Positions 45,331-54,386 are shown, counted from the stretch's first letter. The stretch is 64,000 bases of DNA from Atopobiaceae bacterium (GCA_017510785.1 JAFWMH010000049.1:1-64000); one strand, 5' to 3'. Numbers and translations: made by a program. The notes: a model not told the origin generated them from the sequence alone.

Positions 45331-45418
45331 GGAGGGGTGGCAGAGTGGTTGAATGCAGCGGTCTTGAAAACCGCCGGGCCGAAAGGTCTCGCGGGTTCGA
45401 ATCCCGCCCCCTCCGCCA
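45331..45418 (+). tRNA. tRNA-Ser (UGA), CCA encoded
   Basis: The acceptor GGAGGGG pairs with CCCCTCC; the anticodon loop CTTGAAA gives UGA; a long variable arm (CGGGCCGAAAGGTCTCG) is typical of serine tRNA; the T arm is GCGGGTTCGAATCCCGC; CCA ends at 45418. The 3' CCA is genome-encoded. Confidence 0.97.
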
Positions 45419-45710
45419 TTTTTGCGGGTAACGATTCTTTTGGCGTTGATTTCTTTGGCCACCTCGTTGCGTGGCATAGTATGAAGCTACAAATTGTGGG
45501 CGTAACGCAGTGCTCCCAATCCGTAAACTTGGCACGAGGCGCGAAGCATGGTATGGAACACGCCTGTGAGCTGCCTTTCAGGAATAGGGGCTTCTCGCAT
45601 GAGGCCGCAAAGCAAATACACGACGTTTTTTAATAGGTATAATTTCGATTTTACTTGGGTATAAAACGCACATCTTTTTGAACTTAGGACAAGAAAGGAC
45701 CGCAGCTCTC

Positions 45711-46253
45711 ATGATCCTTGCTGTTTCGATTGCTGTGATTGTTTCCCTTCTTTTTATTGGGTACAAGCGTCTATATGGCGCGATTACACGCAAAGACAAC
45801 CGCTGTGACGTCGCATGGGAAGCCATCGACGAGCAGCTACAACGACGCAGTTCCCTTATTCCGCAGTTCGTCAAAGCACTCGAAGCGCATCCGTCGGTCG
45901 ATAACGCAGCCCTGGCACAACTCTCCGCCACGCATAACGCCTACGAAGAAGCGACTACTCCCGAAGCCAAGATGGCAGCATCCGCCGAAATGACAAGCGC
46001 CATCAGTCTGCTTCTTACCATTATTACGGATAACCCCGAGCTTGCAAACGACGAATCCCTTTTGCAATTGCGCGAGGAGTTCCAGGATATTATCACTAAA
46101 CTGGGCTATGCACGTGCCAGTTACAACGATTGCGTGCTCGACTACAACAATACCATTAGCACTCTGCCCGGCAAACTGATTTCGGGTTCACGTTTCCGCG
46201 CACGTCAAGGCTTCGAGGCTGTAGGCGATACTGCCCGCATAAGCTCCCATTAG
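45711..46253 (+). CDS. LemA family protein
   Basis: A 180-residue protein with an N-terminal membrane anchor (LAVSIAVIVSLLFIGYKRLYG) and a long helical domain. DVAWEAIDEQLQRRSSLIPQ is the LemA hallmark (VDEQLKRRADLIPNLV), and FQDIITKLGYARASYNDCVLDYNN is the conserved later helix ending in the NxxLxxFP-type region. The role of LemA proteins is poorly defined; they are linked to membrane stress and surface antigens. ATG 45711 is only weakly supported (AAAGGA 13 bases away). A TATAAT at 45638-45643 may be the promoter. Confidence 0.85.
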   Translation: MILAVSIAVIVSLLFIGYKRLYGAITRKDNRCDVAWEAIDEQLQRRSSLIPQFVKALEAHPSVDNAALAQLSATHNAYEEATTPEAKMAASAEMTSAISLLLTIITDNPELANDESLLQLREEFQDIITKLGYARASYNDCVLDYNNTISTLPGKLISGSRFRARQGFEAVGDTARISSH

Positions 46254-46298
46254 GTAACAAACCTAGGAAACGAACGCGTTCCACATGCCATCGCTGGA

Positions 46299-47045
46299 CT
46301 ACTTGCTGGCTTTTTTGTATTCCTCAACGAAAGCGCCAAACATACCTTTGGTTTTGCTTGCATGCTTCTTGCCCGTTTTTTTCGCCTTGCCAAGCACGCG
46401 TCCCAAGCTTCGCGCACCATCCTCAGTTACACTGCTCGTCGCACGATTAGCGGCAAGCTTTGCGCGTGCATAGGTCGTACCAGCTTTCGCCGCAATTCCG
46501 CCATTGAGCGCTAGCTTTGCTGCTTCAGGCAACACAATCATGTTGCCGTCACGGTATCCGCACAACATATCCACTGGTATTTCGATGTTACCCACAAGCG
46601 ATTTGGCAACACTGCCGTCACCCACGAAAAAAGTCTTCACGCGCCCAGTTTTCGGACTGAATTCCGCGTCACTCACCCAGCCGATTTCTTTTCCATCACT
46701 CGTGCGGGCATCCATGCCCGTCCAAATAATGCACGAATCCCAGTCCAAGTTCAGCCGTTTGCGCGCTGCATCGTCCAAGCCATCCGAACTTGCCACTACC
46801 AAACCCACATCATTGGCGACGCATCGATCAAGCGACGCGAATGCGTCCTCGCGACGAATCATGCCGGCAACATCGGGTCTATGCACCAAAAACCCAACAA
46901 CATGCTTACCTTCGGGCGAGAAGACCACCTGATGAACCTTGCCCACCAAAGACAAGTCTGCCGGCGTAAGCTCCCTCGCCTCGTCCGTTCGGCCTCGCTT
47001 GGGAACATACACCGGCACGCGCATCACTGCACTGACTTTTAGCAT
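46299..47045 (-). CDS. PRC-barrel domain protein
   Basis: A 248-residue protein with two PRC-barrel-like halves. The first covers ~27-110 (LVGKVHQVVFSPEGKHVVGFLVHR) and the second ~112-185 (IGWVSDAEFSPKTGRVKTFFVGDG and IEIPVDMLCGYRDGNMIVL). The C-terminal ~60 residues are a basic Ala/Lys-rich helix. PRC barrels bind RNA or small molecules in ribosome maturation and photosynthesis proteins; here the function is open. It lies 12 bases after the YtxH-like gene stop, so the two are cotranscribed. Confidence 0.78.
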   Translation of the reverse strand: MLKVSAVMRVPVYVPKRGRTDEARELTPADLSLVGKVHQVVFSPEGKHVVGFLVHRPDVAGMIRREDAFASLDRCVANDVGLVVASSDGLDDAARKRLNLDWDSCIIWTGMDARTSDGKEIGWVSDAEFSPKTGRVKTFFVGDGSVAKSLVGNIEIPVDMLCGYRDGNMIVLPEAAKLALNGGIAAKAGTTYARAKLAANRATSSVTEDGARSLGRVLGKAKKTGKKHASKTKGMFGAFVEEYKKASK

Positions 47046-47057
47046 AGCAAACCGCCG

Positions 47058-47489
47058 TTACTCAGCATCCTCTTCGTCGATGGCCTCGTCCTCAGCTGCT
47101 TCCTCCTCGGCCGCCTCTTCGACTGCTTCGACCTCGACCTCGGCTTCCTCTACGGACTCGTCAGCCGCCTCGGCAACCTCTACTTCCTCCGGAGCAACGG
47201 CGCTGGAAAGGGAATCGCGAAGCTGGTCCATGCGCTCGCGAGCGAGGTCGACCTTTGCACGCAACTCGTCGGTCGTGGCATCCACATCGGGACGCACGCC
47301 AGCAATTCGATCGTTAATCGCTTGTGATCCACGCTCGTACGTGTCGACTGCGGAATCCCACGCATCGTTGAGAACATCGGAAGCCATTGCCCGACTCTCG
47401 GCACCAGAGCGCGGGGCAAGAATAATACCCGCCGCGAAACCAGCGGCAGCGCCAGCAATCGTACCAAGAGCAACGTTAAGCAACTTCAT
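47058..47489 (-). CDS. YtxH-domain protein with acidic tail
   Basis: A 143-residue protein, GGGAGG upstream of ATG 47489. It has an N-terminal hydrophobic Gly-rich segment (LGTIAGAAAGFAAGIILAPRSG) matching the YtxH family, then a helical region and a ~40-residue Glu/Ala/Val-rich tail (EEAVEEAEEEAAEDEA-like). YtxH proteins are general-stress membrane-associated proteins. Cotranscribed with the PRC-barrel gene. Confidence 0.85.
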   Translation of the reverse strand: MKLLNVALGTIAGAAAGFAAGIILAPRSGAESRAMASDVLNDAWDSAVDTYERGSQAINDRIAGVRPDVDATTDELRAKVDLARERMDQLRDSLSSAVAPEEVEVAEAADESVEEAEVEVEAVEEAAEEEAAEDEAIDEEDAE

Positions 47490-47631
47490 AGTGGGCCTCC
47501 CAGTCCCTTCGGCGCAATCACGCGCACGTTTTTATCGTCAAGTCAAGCCATTATATACCCCATGTTTTTCGCAACATGAGTCATTCGCGAGACGATACAA
47601 AACCCACAGTGCCCATTATCTCACATAGATT

Positions 47632-48105
47632 CTAAAGGCCATTCACGAGCCCAACGAGACCAGCAACTGTTGCATCAACATCGGGTACCGCGCCCATACC
47701 ATCGGTGAACGCCCACGTCATTATCCAAATGGCGCTCGAAATCGCAGCCGCAACAAGTACGTCGTCGATGCACGGTAGTTGAATGCTATACGTTCGGTCG
47801 TACGCTACCTCGCGCCATGTACGCCCCGCGATGATTTCGTCGGTAAGATTAGTACGCGCGAGCAGTTCCACGGTAACGTGCTCAAGCAGGTGCGCAAGCT
47901 CGGTGTTGCCCATGCAGTCCTTAAAGGTCGAACCCTCATCGCCGGCGCACGCATGATCGATGATGTTGGGCAGCAGGTTGTACACACGCGTCGTGCCCTC
48001 GAGGTCGTCAATCGTCATGAGCGGCGCATCGTTGGCAATGTACACCGTGGCAGTAAAGTACTCGGGTCCCACTACGACTCGCGTAATATCGATGAGCTGC
48101 GCCAT
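47632..48105 (-). CDS. Stand-alone domain related to the N-terminal part of cyanophycin synthetase
   Basis: A 157-residue protein; GAAAGG precedes ATG 48105. The central segment TELAHLLEHVTVELLART followed by IIAGRTWREV matches the N-terminal helix-and-strand region of cyanophycin synthetase (xLAHxLEHVAxELQ ... GRTR), and the preceding LPNIIDHACAGDEGSTF fits its metal/substrate-binding loop. No ATP-grasp or Mur-ligase domain is present. The C-terminus holds a hydrophobic helix (AAAISSAIWIMTWAF). It may be a free-standing regulatory or carrier relative. Assignment is by remembered motif. Confidence 0.65.
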   Translation of the reverse strand: MAQLIDITRVVVGPEYFTATVYIANDAPLMTIDDLEGTTRVYNLLPNIIDHACAGDEGSTFKDCMGNTELAHLLEHVTVELLARTNLTDEIIAGRTWREVAYDRTYSIQLPCIDDVLVAAAISSAIWIMTWAFTDGMGAVPDVDATVAGLVGLVNGL

Positions 48106-48176
48106 TGCAGTGCCTTTCTCGCGTAAGCAGTTGTTTTATTCTAGCAAATGTGAGACAAGCTCCTAAGAAGTTTCTC

Positions 48177-49484
48177 TCACTCTTCTTCAGCCTCCTCGTC
48201 GGCAGGCAGTTCCTCTCGCATTACACGAATCATCGCAAGGCGACGGCCACGCATGGTGAGCACCTCGAAGGTGAAGTTATCCTTGCGGAACGAATCACCC
48301 ACACGCGGAAGCTTGTCGGCAAGCTCGAGCACAAAACCTGCAATCGTTTCGTACTCGGCGTTGTCTTCGATGGGCCAGCCGAGCTCGATGGCGTCGTCGA
48401 TGGAGTAACGACCGTCCACAACCCACGTATTCTCGTCGGGTTGACTGATGTAGCGATTGTCGGGGTCGAATTCATCCTCGATTTCGCCAACGACCTCCTC
48501 GACGATATCCTCGACGGTTATAACGCCGGCAGTACCACCGTACTCGTCTACCACAATAACCATCTGGTCATGCGCTGCCTGCATTTCGGAAAGCAGCGGA
48601 ATAATGTCCTTGGTCTCGGGCACATAGGTGGCGTTTCGTGCGTAATTACTCACGGCTTTTTCGGCCGCATTCTCTTCGAGCACGGGCGTGAGCAAATCCT
48701 TGATATGTGCGATGCCAACGATGACATCGATGTCCTCATGATAAATTGGTACGCGACTGTAGCCCGTACGACGCATAACGGCAAGAGCCTCCATGCACGT
48801 AGCGGTATCCTCGATGGCCTCAACGTCAACGCGTGGGATCATGACCTCGCGCGCAACGGTATCGCCCAAGTCGATGACATCATGAATCATGGACTTCTCT
48901 TCTTCGGTGAGCTCCTCGGCGTCCGTCACCATGTAGCGGATTTCGTCCTCGCTCACGTTTTGGCGGTCGTCGGTAGACTTTATGTGCAACAGCGTCGCAA
49001 GGCCGTTCGCGCTCGCCGCAGTGAGCCACACCAGCGGCTTGGCCATGGACGAGAACGCCCTAAGGGGGCCAGCAACTTGCTTGCTCACTTTTTCGGCATC
49101 CGCCATGGCGATGCGCTTAGGCACCAGCTCGCCAACCACAATTGAGAAGTACGACAAGAACAGCGTGATGAGCACCGTCGCCACTGCGCCAGACGCAGGT
49201 ATGCCAAAGGTATCCAACACCCTCGCCAAAGGCTCCGAGAGACTCGTCGCAGCGAAGGCCGAGCTCGCGAAGCCCACGAGTGTAATGGCCACTTGAATGG
49301 CGGCCAAGAAGTCGCCGGGATTATCAATAACCTCTGCGGCCGTTTTTGCGCGGCGGTCACCTTCCTCGGCCTCGTGGTCGAGCACGACTTTCTTCGCAGT
49401 TGAAAGGGCCATTTCCGACATGGAAAAATAGCCGTTGACAATAGTTAGAAGTACGGTTACGGCAATCGAAAGAGCTATATCCAC
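48177..49484 (-). CDS. CNNM/HlyC family membrane protein with CBS domains
   Basis: A 435-residue protein of the DUF21-CBS-CorC_HlyC family (TlyC/YhdP type). Membrane segments lie at ~5-25, ~60-80, ~95-125 and ~140-165 (DUF21 domain). Two CBS domains follow at ~205-330 (VMIPRVDVEAIEDTATCMEA and MVIVVDEYGGTAGVIT) and a CorC/HlyC domain at ~345-425. Members export magnesium or cobalt. GTG 49484 has AGGAGGT upstream. The term hemolysin is historical. Confidence 0.93.
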   Translation of the reverse strand: MDIALSIAVTVLLTIVNGYFSMSEMALSTAKKVVLDHEAEEGDRRAKTAAEVIDNPGDFLAAIQVAITLVGFASSAFAATSLSEPLARVLDTFGIPASGAVATVLITLFLSYFSIVVGELVPKRIAMADAEKVSKQVAGPLRAFSSMAKPLVWLTAASANGLATLLHIKSTDDRQNVSEDEIRYMVTDAEELTEEEKSMIHDVIDLGDTVAREVMIPRVDVEAIEDTATCMEALAVMRRTGYSRVPIYHEDIDVIVGIAHIKDLLTPVLEENAAEKAVSNYARNATYVPETKDIIPLLSEMQAAHDQMVIVVDEYGGTAGVITVEDIVEEVVGEIEDEFDPDNRYISQPDENTWVVDGRYSIDDAIELGWPIEDNAEYETIAGFVLELADKLPRVGDSFRKDNFTFEVLTMRGRRLAMIRVMREELPADEEAEEE

Positions 49485-49571
49485 GCGGCGGCGCTACCTC
49501 CTAGGCCGAAGTTACAATGTTGTAAGTGTAGCAGAGTTGGCTCGCAACTCTCACGCGGCGGTGCCGAAACT

Positions 49572-49820
49572 CTACGCGAGCTCGAAACCCACGGAGGCAA
49601 CAGCTTCGGCAACCGTGGCTGCGTCAAGGTCGCCCTCGTATGTGACAAGCCCCGTTTCGTGGTTCGCCTGCGCGTTAGTGGCACCGCGCTCCTCGAGTGC
49701 CATGCACATACGTTTTTCGCATGCATTGCAATGCATGCCATCGACGTGCACAGTATGCGTCTCGGCAACCGCCTTGTCCTCAACGCCCGCATGCGCGGCA
49801 AACAAATCCTTGAGTCCCAT
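49572..49820 (-). CDS. Heavy-metal-associated domain protein
   Basis: An 82-residue cytoplasmic protein. After a short N-terminal helix, an HMA fold (~22-82) contains GMHCNACEKRMCMALEE, with the CxxC copper site, and a final EAVASVGFELA. It resembles CopZ-type copper chaperones. ATG 49820 is supported by GGAG; an in-frame ATG four codons earlier lacks one. No copper ATPase or CsoR is beside it. Confidence 0.88.
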   Translation of the reverse strand: MGLKDLFAAHAGVEDKAVAETHTVHVDGMHCNACEKRMCMALEERGATNAQANHETGLVTYEGDLDAATVAEAVASVGFELA

Positions 49821-50168
49821 GTTGTGCTCCATTCTTGAGAACGTTAGTCTCCTTGCATTGTAACCAAACCGCATTCATCACACGCAGATTATGGTGCATG
49901 CATCGTTTAAACCACATGTCGCGCAACGGCGTACAACTACGGTATTACATCCGTACCTCCTTATTTAGAAACCGAACCAGCAAAAATCATTCTCAACTTG
50001 TCAAGAAGAAAAAATTCCCAAACGAAAGTGGCCATTTTGAAACAGCCGTGTTTATCTGGGAAAATACAAAAATCGGCTCAATAGCTGTATGCTAGCGGGG
50101 AGTTTGCTGTCTGTTAGCCTCTGTAAAGTGCGGTGCCACGTATTGGTTCGAGCTTTAAGGAGGCTCAC
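49821..50168. other. Intergenic region with no gene seen
   Basis: This AT-rich stretch between two divergent genes should contain their promoters. TTGAAA and GAAAAT around 50037-50065 are 17 bp apart and may serve the gene starting at 50169. No repeat or RNA is evident. Confidence 0.4.
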
Positions 50169-51227
50169 ATGGCACTGTACTGGCCCGATGCAAAGGTTGC
50201 TCTCGACATTATTGACGATCCAGATCGCAGGCCCTTCGAGGGCGGGGATGACTACACCGTTTTGCGCGTGTGCTGCGCCGACTTCATGGATCCCGAGTCG
50301 TTTGCCAAGACGGCCGCGCGATTGCGCGAGCTTCTTGGACAGCCGGATGAATCCCATGACGACGATGGGTTAGACAACATCGAAATCATTGCACGCACCG
50401 AGGAGGAAGCCACGTTTATGCGCGATGCGGCTCAGCGCGATGGGCGCTTTGTTCGTAGTGTGAGCTTGTGGAATGGTCCGATTCCAGAGGGCTCCTTTGA
50501 AATCATTGGTGACGGACTACGCATGAGCACTCCCGAGTATATGTTTTATCGCAAGGCCAACCAGCTGCCCTTCGTAGAGGCAATTCAGTTGGGCAACGAG
50601 CTGTGCGGACGTTTTTCGACGGCGCTTACCTGCTATAACAGCGGCGACGATTTTGAGTACTTGAGTAGCACGCGTACCTCGACGAGCCTCATCCGCAAGT
50701 ATCTTAAGAGCGCGAGTGGGACCAAGGAAGGCAAGCGTGCGCGACGCGTGCTTCGGTACGTGTGCGACGAAGCGGGAAGCCCCATGGCAAGCTATCTCCA
50801 CACATGCCTGTGTTTGCCGCCCGCACGCGGAGGATATGGTATTGCTCGTCCCGAGCTTTGCGTCGTCATAGAGGGCGAAGAGAATCTGCTTCCGTCACCC
50901 CACGGATCGTATTTGGCGTACGACATGTTTTGGCCCAAGGAACGCGTAGCACTGCAATACGTTGGAAAGTCCGAGCCAACCGAAAACCAATTGAGCGCAC
51001 TCCAGGCCGAGGGGGTTCGTGCGGTTTGCGTAACGCGACGTGATGCCTGCGAACCGAAGCGGCTCCATCGTGTTGCGTGTAAGCTTGCCGAACTGCTCGG
51101 AAAGCCTTTGGGGGACGATACGCGCGCCTGGAAGGCGGCCCGGAAGAAGCTGTGCTCGCAAATCGAGCCGCCGCAGTTTGACGACATGCGCATCACGCTT
51201 GACGATATTCAGAAGCACTATCGCTAG
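50169..51227 (+). CDS. Hypothetical protein, 352 aa, possible nuclease-fold relative
   Basis: ATG 50169 has AAGGAGG upstream. The C-terminal third (from FWPKERVALQYVGKSEPTENQL to EGVRAVCVTRRD) follows the layout of DUF559/PD-(D/E)xK-like endonuclease domains: strand, acidic/tyrosine, helix, then GxxVxxVT, but the metal-binding acidic residues appear missing. The N-terminal part (ALYWPDAKVALDIIDDPDR) repeats a similar strand pattern. The middle (STALTCYNSGDDFEYL) could bind another protein. Proteins like this are common in Coriobacteria genomes without known role; a defence or AbiEi-related function is only a guess. Confidence 0.7.
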   Translation: MALYWPDAKVALDIIDDPDRRPFEGGDDYTVLRVCCADFMDPESFAKTAARLRELLGQPDESHDDDGLDNIEIIARTEEEATFMRDAAQRDGRFVRSVSLWNGPIPEGSFEIIGDGLRMSTPEYMFYRKANQLPFVEAIQLGNELCGRFSTALTCYNSGDDFEYLSSTRTSTSLIRKYLKSASGTKEGKRARRVLRYVCDEAGSPMASYLHTCLCLPPARGGYGIARPELCVVIEGEENLLPSPHGSYLAYDMFWPKERVALQYVGKSEPTENQLSALQAEGVRAVCVTRRDACEPKRLHRVACKLAELLGKPLGDDTRAWKAARKKLCSQIEPPQFDDMRITLDDIQKHYR

Positions 51228-51389
51228 TACCTTCCGTTTACTCGTTTCTCAGGGTTTGGGTATGCGTACAGTTGGTACTGAGTGGAGCCTGCCGTCTATG
51301 AGGTTCAATGCTTTGCACTTATCTTCTCTTTGAGAACCGCATGGTACAAAAGTACACTGCCTTCATTGTTGGACACGTTTCTGTTCCAC

Positions 51390-51429
51390 GTGGGGCGTTC
51401 GTAGCGACCGCTTGTTACGGACGCCCCAC
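51390..51429 (+). terminator. Hairpin in the 51.2-51.6 kb spacer
   Basis: GTGGGGCGT (51390-51398) pairs with ACGCCCCAC (51421-51429), with further pairing inside; ATTGTTTGTG follows. Placed 160 bp after the 352-residue gene. The rest of 51228-51576 shows nothing. Confidence 0.5.
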
Positions 51430-51576
51430 ATTGTTTGTGACTGATGGCGGGGCACATACCTGCTACGTCACAAGCACAGCCTTGCGCCCCAATGTTGTTG
51501 CTATCGACGTTGTAGAAAAACCTCACCCCTCGAGGTTCCGTACTAGTCAAAATGGCATATCGATGCCAAGTCGCAC

Positions 51577-52014
51577 CTACTCAGTCAACTCGAACTCTTG
51601 GCACAGCTGATTGAGCTTCTTTTGATCGTGCAACGCCGGTAGTAAATCACTACTACGACCCACCTCCTGCAATACATCGGCGAGTTGCGATATGAGCACT
51701 GTTTGCTGAACACGACCTTCCTGCATGCCTTTCTGCATGCCTTTCTGCATGCCCACTTCTTCGGCCTCTTGCGCTAGTTGTTCATAATACTCCGACCAAA
51801 ACATGACGTTCTTCCTCCAATCGGGTCGCGCGATGATGGAGTGAACCTCCTCGTCAAGAGCGCGGACAAACTCATCATCCCCATCATACTCCCCAGACAG
51901 GTATGAGAGTAGTGCTTCGAGCTCTTCCTGCACACCCCCGTCGCCATCGTCCTTGCCAGGCGTCGTCCACGCAGCATTGAGAAATACCTCGCAAGTCCCG
52001 TCACCCAGCCCAAG
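51577..52014 (-). pseudogene. Truncated Rpn-type (PDDEXK) nuclease/transposase, C-terminal part
   Basis: The frame reads LGLGDGTCEVFLNAAWTTPG, then LLSYLSGEYDGDDEFVRALDEEV, then a coiled part with GMQKGMQKGMQEG tandem units, and ends ELTE. This is the C-terminal half of the Rpn/PDDEXK_2 family found in many copies in Coriobacteria and Clostridia. No start, and no N-terminal nuclease core, is present; the frame begins 12 bases after the MupG stop. A 12-base repeat (CATGCCTTTCTG-like) encodes the GMQK units. Confidence 0.75.
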
Positions 52015-52025
52015 AGTACTATCAC

Positions 52026-53213
52026 CTACCGAACAGGAAGGAACACGCAGATGTCACCATCACGAATCGTGTCGAACATAGAGAACTCTTCTTGGTCAAT
52101 CCGCGCAACGAGATTGCGTGTGCCATCGTTTGCCATCGGACGCAGCGCTACCTGCAGCTCGCCCGCATAGTGTTGGTAGTTGTTGTTCACAACCATCACG
52201 TCGCCCGGCTCAAATGACGGCGCCGCATATCGGCGCGGCTCTATGGATTTATCTGCGAACACGACGCGAGGTCCACGCGAACGCCACATCCACTCGGAAC
52301 TATCTCCCATGTCTACATGCGGGAAATAATCGAACAATATTGAACGCTCCACATCAGAAACGTCATACACCGGCTCGACGCAAATCTTCTTTTGCACGCT
52401 GTAATCCAGCGGGTCACTCATAAACGACGCCATTTCGGCAACTAATTGCTCATGCGCCTCCGAAAGATAGTGTGGCACAACTGGGTCTAGCGCCTCCCGC
52501 ACTCCCGCGAGTTCAGCCTCGCTCGCATACGCATTACCAAAAAAGACTTCGGTAGCACCTCCGGCAACCACCAGTCGCGCCTGGAGACTGGACGGTAGGT
52601 CGCGCAAACGTTCAACGGTAGGCAGCCCATCCCTCGCGTCCCATACGCCATGAGTATTTTTGGCATGCGACGAAATGAATGCCCCAACTCGTATGCCCGC
52701 ACGCGAAAGATCCGTGTTTACCTGGCGGAATTTATCCCATGCAAAACCGGTATAGCGCTGCGGATAGAAATTATGACAAGCAAGGATACGATCTTTAGGC
52801 GCACCTGCCGCACACAACGCCGAAATAGTTCGCGGCTTAAGAGCCGAGGCATTGTACTCAATCTTCATGCCGTACGGGTTGTTAAGCATAACGAGGTTCT
52901 CGTCCTCTCCATATGCTCCATCCATACGCAAGATGTCGGCTCCGATGCGCGCGAACGGTGTGAGGTCGTGCGGCGTAGCGCCTAGCCGACGCATGCACGC
53001 AGGATTGACGTCTAGCGACACCTCCATGCCAAGCTCATGCGCAACGTCGTTGAGTCGTTTGAACAGCTCAAGCACCTCGCGCGGCGTTCCGTCAACCGAA
53101 AACATGCTACTAAACACGCGCGTAAACCCGTGACGTGCCGCACAAACGAGGTATACGGCAATCTCCTCAAGCGGGCGTATGTCGGGATAGACTGAAACTC
53201 CGAGCGTGATCAT
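52026..53213 (-). CDS. mupG: MupG-type 6-phospho-N-acetylmuramidase (DUF871 TIM barrel)
   Basis: A 395-residue cytoplasmic protein; ATG 53213 follows AAAGGAA. LGVSVYPDIRPLEE, FSSMFSVDGTPRE, SLDVNPACMRRLG, LRMDGAYGE, ACHNFYPQRYTGF, and a C-terminal cyclophilin-like domain (~285-395, GDVMVVNNNYQHYAGELQ) match the family. MupG cleaves MurNAc-6-phosphate-GlcNAc disaccharide during peptidoglycan recycling in Firmicutes. The usual partners (MurP PTS, MurQ) are absent here; the gene lies between a truncated and a fuller Rpn gene. Confidence 0.88.
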   Translation of the reverse strand: MITLGVSVYPDIRPLEEIAVYLVCAARHGFTRVFSSMFSVDGTPREVLELFKRLNDVAHELGMEVSLDVNPACMRRLGATPHDLTPFARIGADILRMDGAYGEDENLVMLNNPYGMKIEYNASALKPRTISALCAAGAPKDRILACHNFYPQRYTGFAWDKFRQVNTDLSRAGIRVGAFISSHAKNTHGVWDARDGLPTVERLRDLPSSLQARLVVAGGATEVFFGNAYASEAELAGVREALDPVVPHYLSEAHEQLVAEMASFMSDPLDYSVQKKICVEPVYDVSDVERSILFDYFPHVDMGDSSEWMWRSRGPRVVFADKSIEPRRYAAPSFEPGDVMVVNNNYQHYAGELQVALRPMANDGTRNLVARIDQEEFSMFDTIRDGDICVFLPVR

Positions 53214-53374
53214 GGCAGTTCCTTTCGCTGGACGCACCATAGCTGTTCCTCAACATACATTATCACCGATATCACTCTGTTCGACCTTACCCTTTTGCAC
53301 CCGCCGTGATGGCGACCCGACCCGAAGACCGCACCGCACACTTCGTGCAACAAGATGCTTTTCTTGGTGAACAA

Positions 53375-54154
53375 CTACTCGATGCCCAGCTCCTGCAGGA
53401 GCGAATCGCGCACACCGGAATCGACCATCGCTTCGAAAACCTCGTCGGACCTGCCCCGCTCCTTGAGCGCATTTGCAAGCAAGGCATTGAGCCGCCTCTC
53501 GTTAGCTTGGCCTTCTTCACGTCCTTCCTTGCGCCCTTCCTTGCGCCCTTCCTTGCGCCCTTCCTTAATCGCGAGAGCCCTCTGTTCCTCAAGGTAACGC
53601 TCGAGCTTCATGCGGTTGTGCCTCCATTCGGGCTGCTGGCGCACCCGCCGGACGGCAGCCTCAACCTTGCGTGTAAAATCATCCTCTACCATCGTAGCGT
53701 CACACAGGTACCGAAGGAAGGGCTTCAGCCGCTCGTTGGCACACTTTTCCCACGCGAGCGCGTTTACAAACACGCGCGTAGTGCCGTCGGGCATCTCCGT
53801 TTTATCCTCCTTACAGTGGGGAGTCACTGTGTAGGTAGCTAGTTCACGCTCAAAGGGATCAAACGAGCAGATGAACAGGACATACGAGTCCGTCATATCC
53901 TCGTACATCACTCCCGGAGCAATGCAGTCCATATCGTTGGAGCTAATATAGAAGCGCGACCGTTTTTCCAAGCTTCCTTGGTTGGCATTCCGCAGCTCCA
54001 CGTCGTAAATTGTGCCCGATTCATCCGCCACGTACACGTCCATGCGTATTCCTTTGGCACCAATTTCGGGCACGACCGCATACTCGGCACCTACGAACTG
54101 AATGTGGTCTATGGGTACTTCCAAAACAATCTCTAGAGGGCGCGACATGCCCAT
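53375..54154 (-). CDS. Rpn-type PD-(D/E)xK nuclease family transposase, N-terminally shortened
   Basis: A 259-residue protein; ATG 54154 has TAGGAAA upstream. The core (PLEIVLEVPIDHIQFVGAE, GIRMDVYVADESGTIYDVEL) is the Rpn/PDDEXK_2 nuclease region, but the first ~30 family residues are missing and the usual E-x-Q reads ELR. Then comes VFVNALAWEK and a coiled region with four KEGR repeats (encoded by 12-base repeats at ~53520-53570), and the C-terminal helix. Rpn proteins promote recombination or act as RecA-independent nucleases. It may be decaying. Confidence 0.75.
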   Translation of the reverse strand: MGMSRPLEIVLEVPIDHIQFVGAEYAVVPEIGAKGIRMDVYVADESGTIYDVELRNANQGSLEKRSRFYISSNDMDCIAPGVMYEDMTDSYVLFICSFDPFERELATYTVTPHCKEDKTEMPDGTTRVFVNALAWEKCANERLKPFLRYLCDATMVEDDFTRKVEAAVRRVRQQPEWRHNRMKLERYLEEQRALAIKEGRKEGRKEGRKEGREEGQANERRLNALLANALKERGRSDEVFEAMVDSGVRDSLLQELGIE

Positions 54155-54294
54155 GTTCGATTTCCTAGCAGGTCTGTTGGTCGCCGCAATGGCGGCCGAT
54201 TCGGCAACCACGATCGCGTTGCTCGCCCAGGCGGCGAGCAGGACTCGGGAACTGTGGAGGAGGTGGCAGCGCAAGTAGCGGATGACGTTCGGAT

Positions 54295-54381
54295 AAACCA
54301 AAGGCCCGGATTGCGGCCGGGCCTCAAGTAAAAAACCGGCGCCGCCCGTACTGCTTTTAAACCCAACGGGCCTTGCTGGTA
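54295..54381 (-). ncRNA. Candidate ~90-nt small RNA or attenuated leader
   Basis: A minus-strand promoter at 54387-54414 is followed ~60 bases later by AGGCCCGG/CCGGGCCT (54302-54324) and TTTGGTTT, so a transcript of about 90 bases is predicted. It could be an independent small RNA or the regulated leader of the Rpn gene. Prediction only. Confidence 0.3.
54302..54324 (-). terminator. Intrinsic terminator-like hairpin upstream of the Rpn gene
   Basis: An 8-bp stem (AGGCCCGG with CCGGGCCT, 7-base loop) is followed on the minus strand by TTTGGTTT. Confidence 0.6.
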
Positions 54382-54386
54382 CGTCC

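Noticed and set aside
45263..45419. N-terminal extension of hpt
   Set aside because: The open frame passes through the tRNA-Ser gene; the ATG at 45263 has a good ribosome site.
48150..48177. GTGAGA...TCTCAC hairpin after the CNNM gene
   Set aside because: The stem is only six bases and overlaps the stop codon; too weak to call a terminator.
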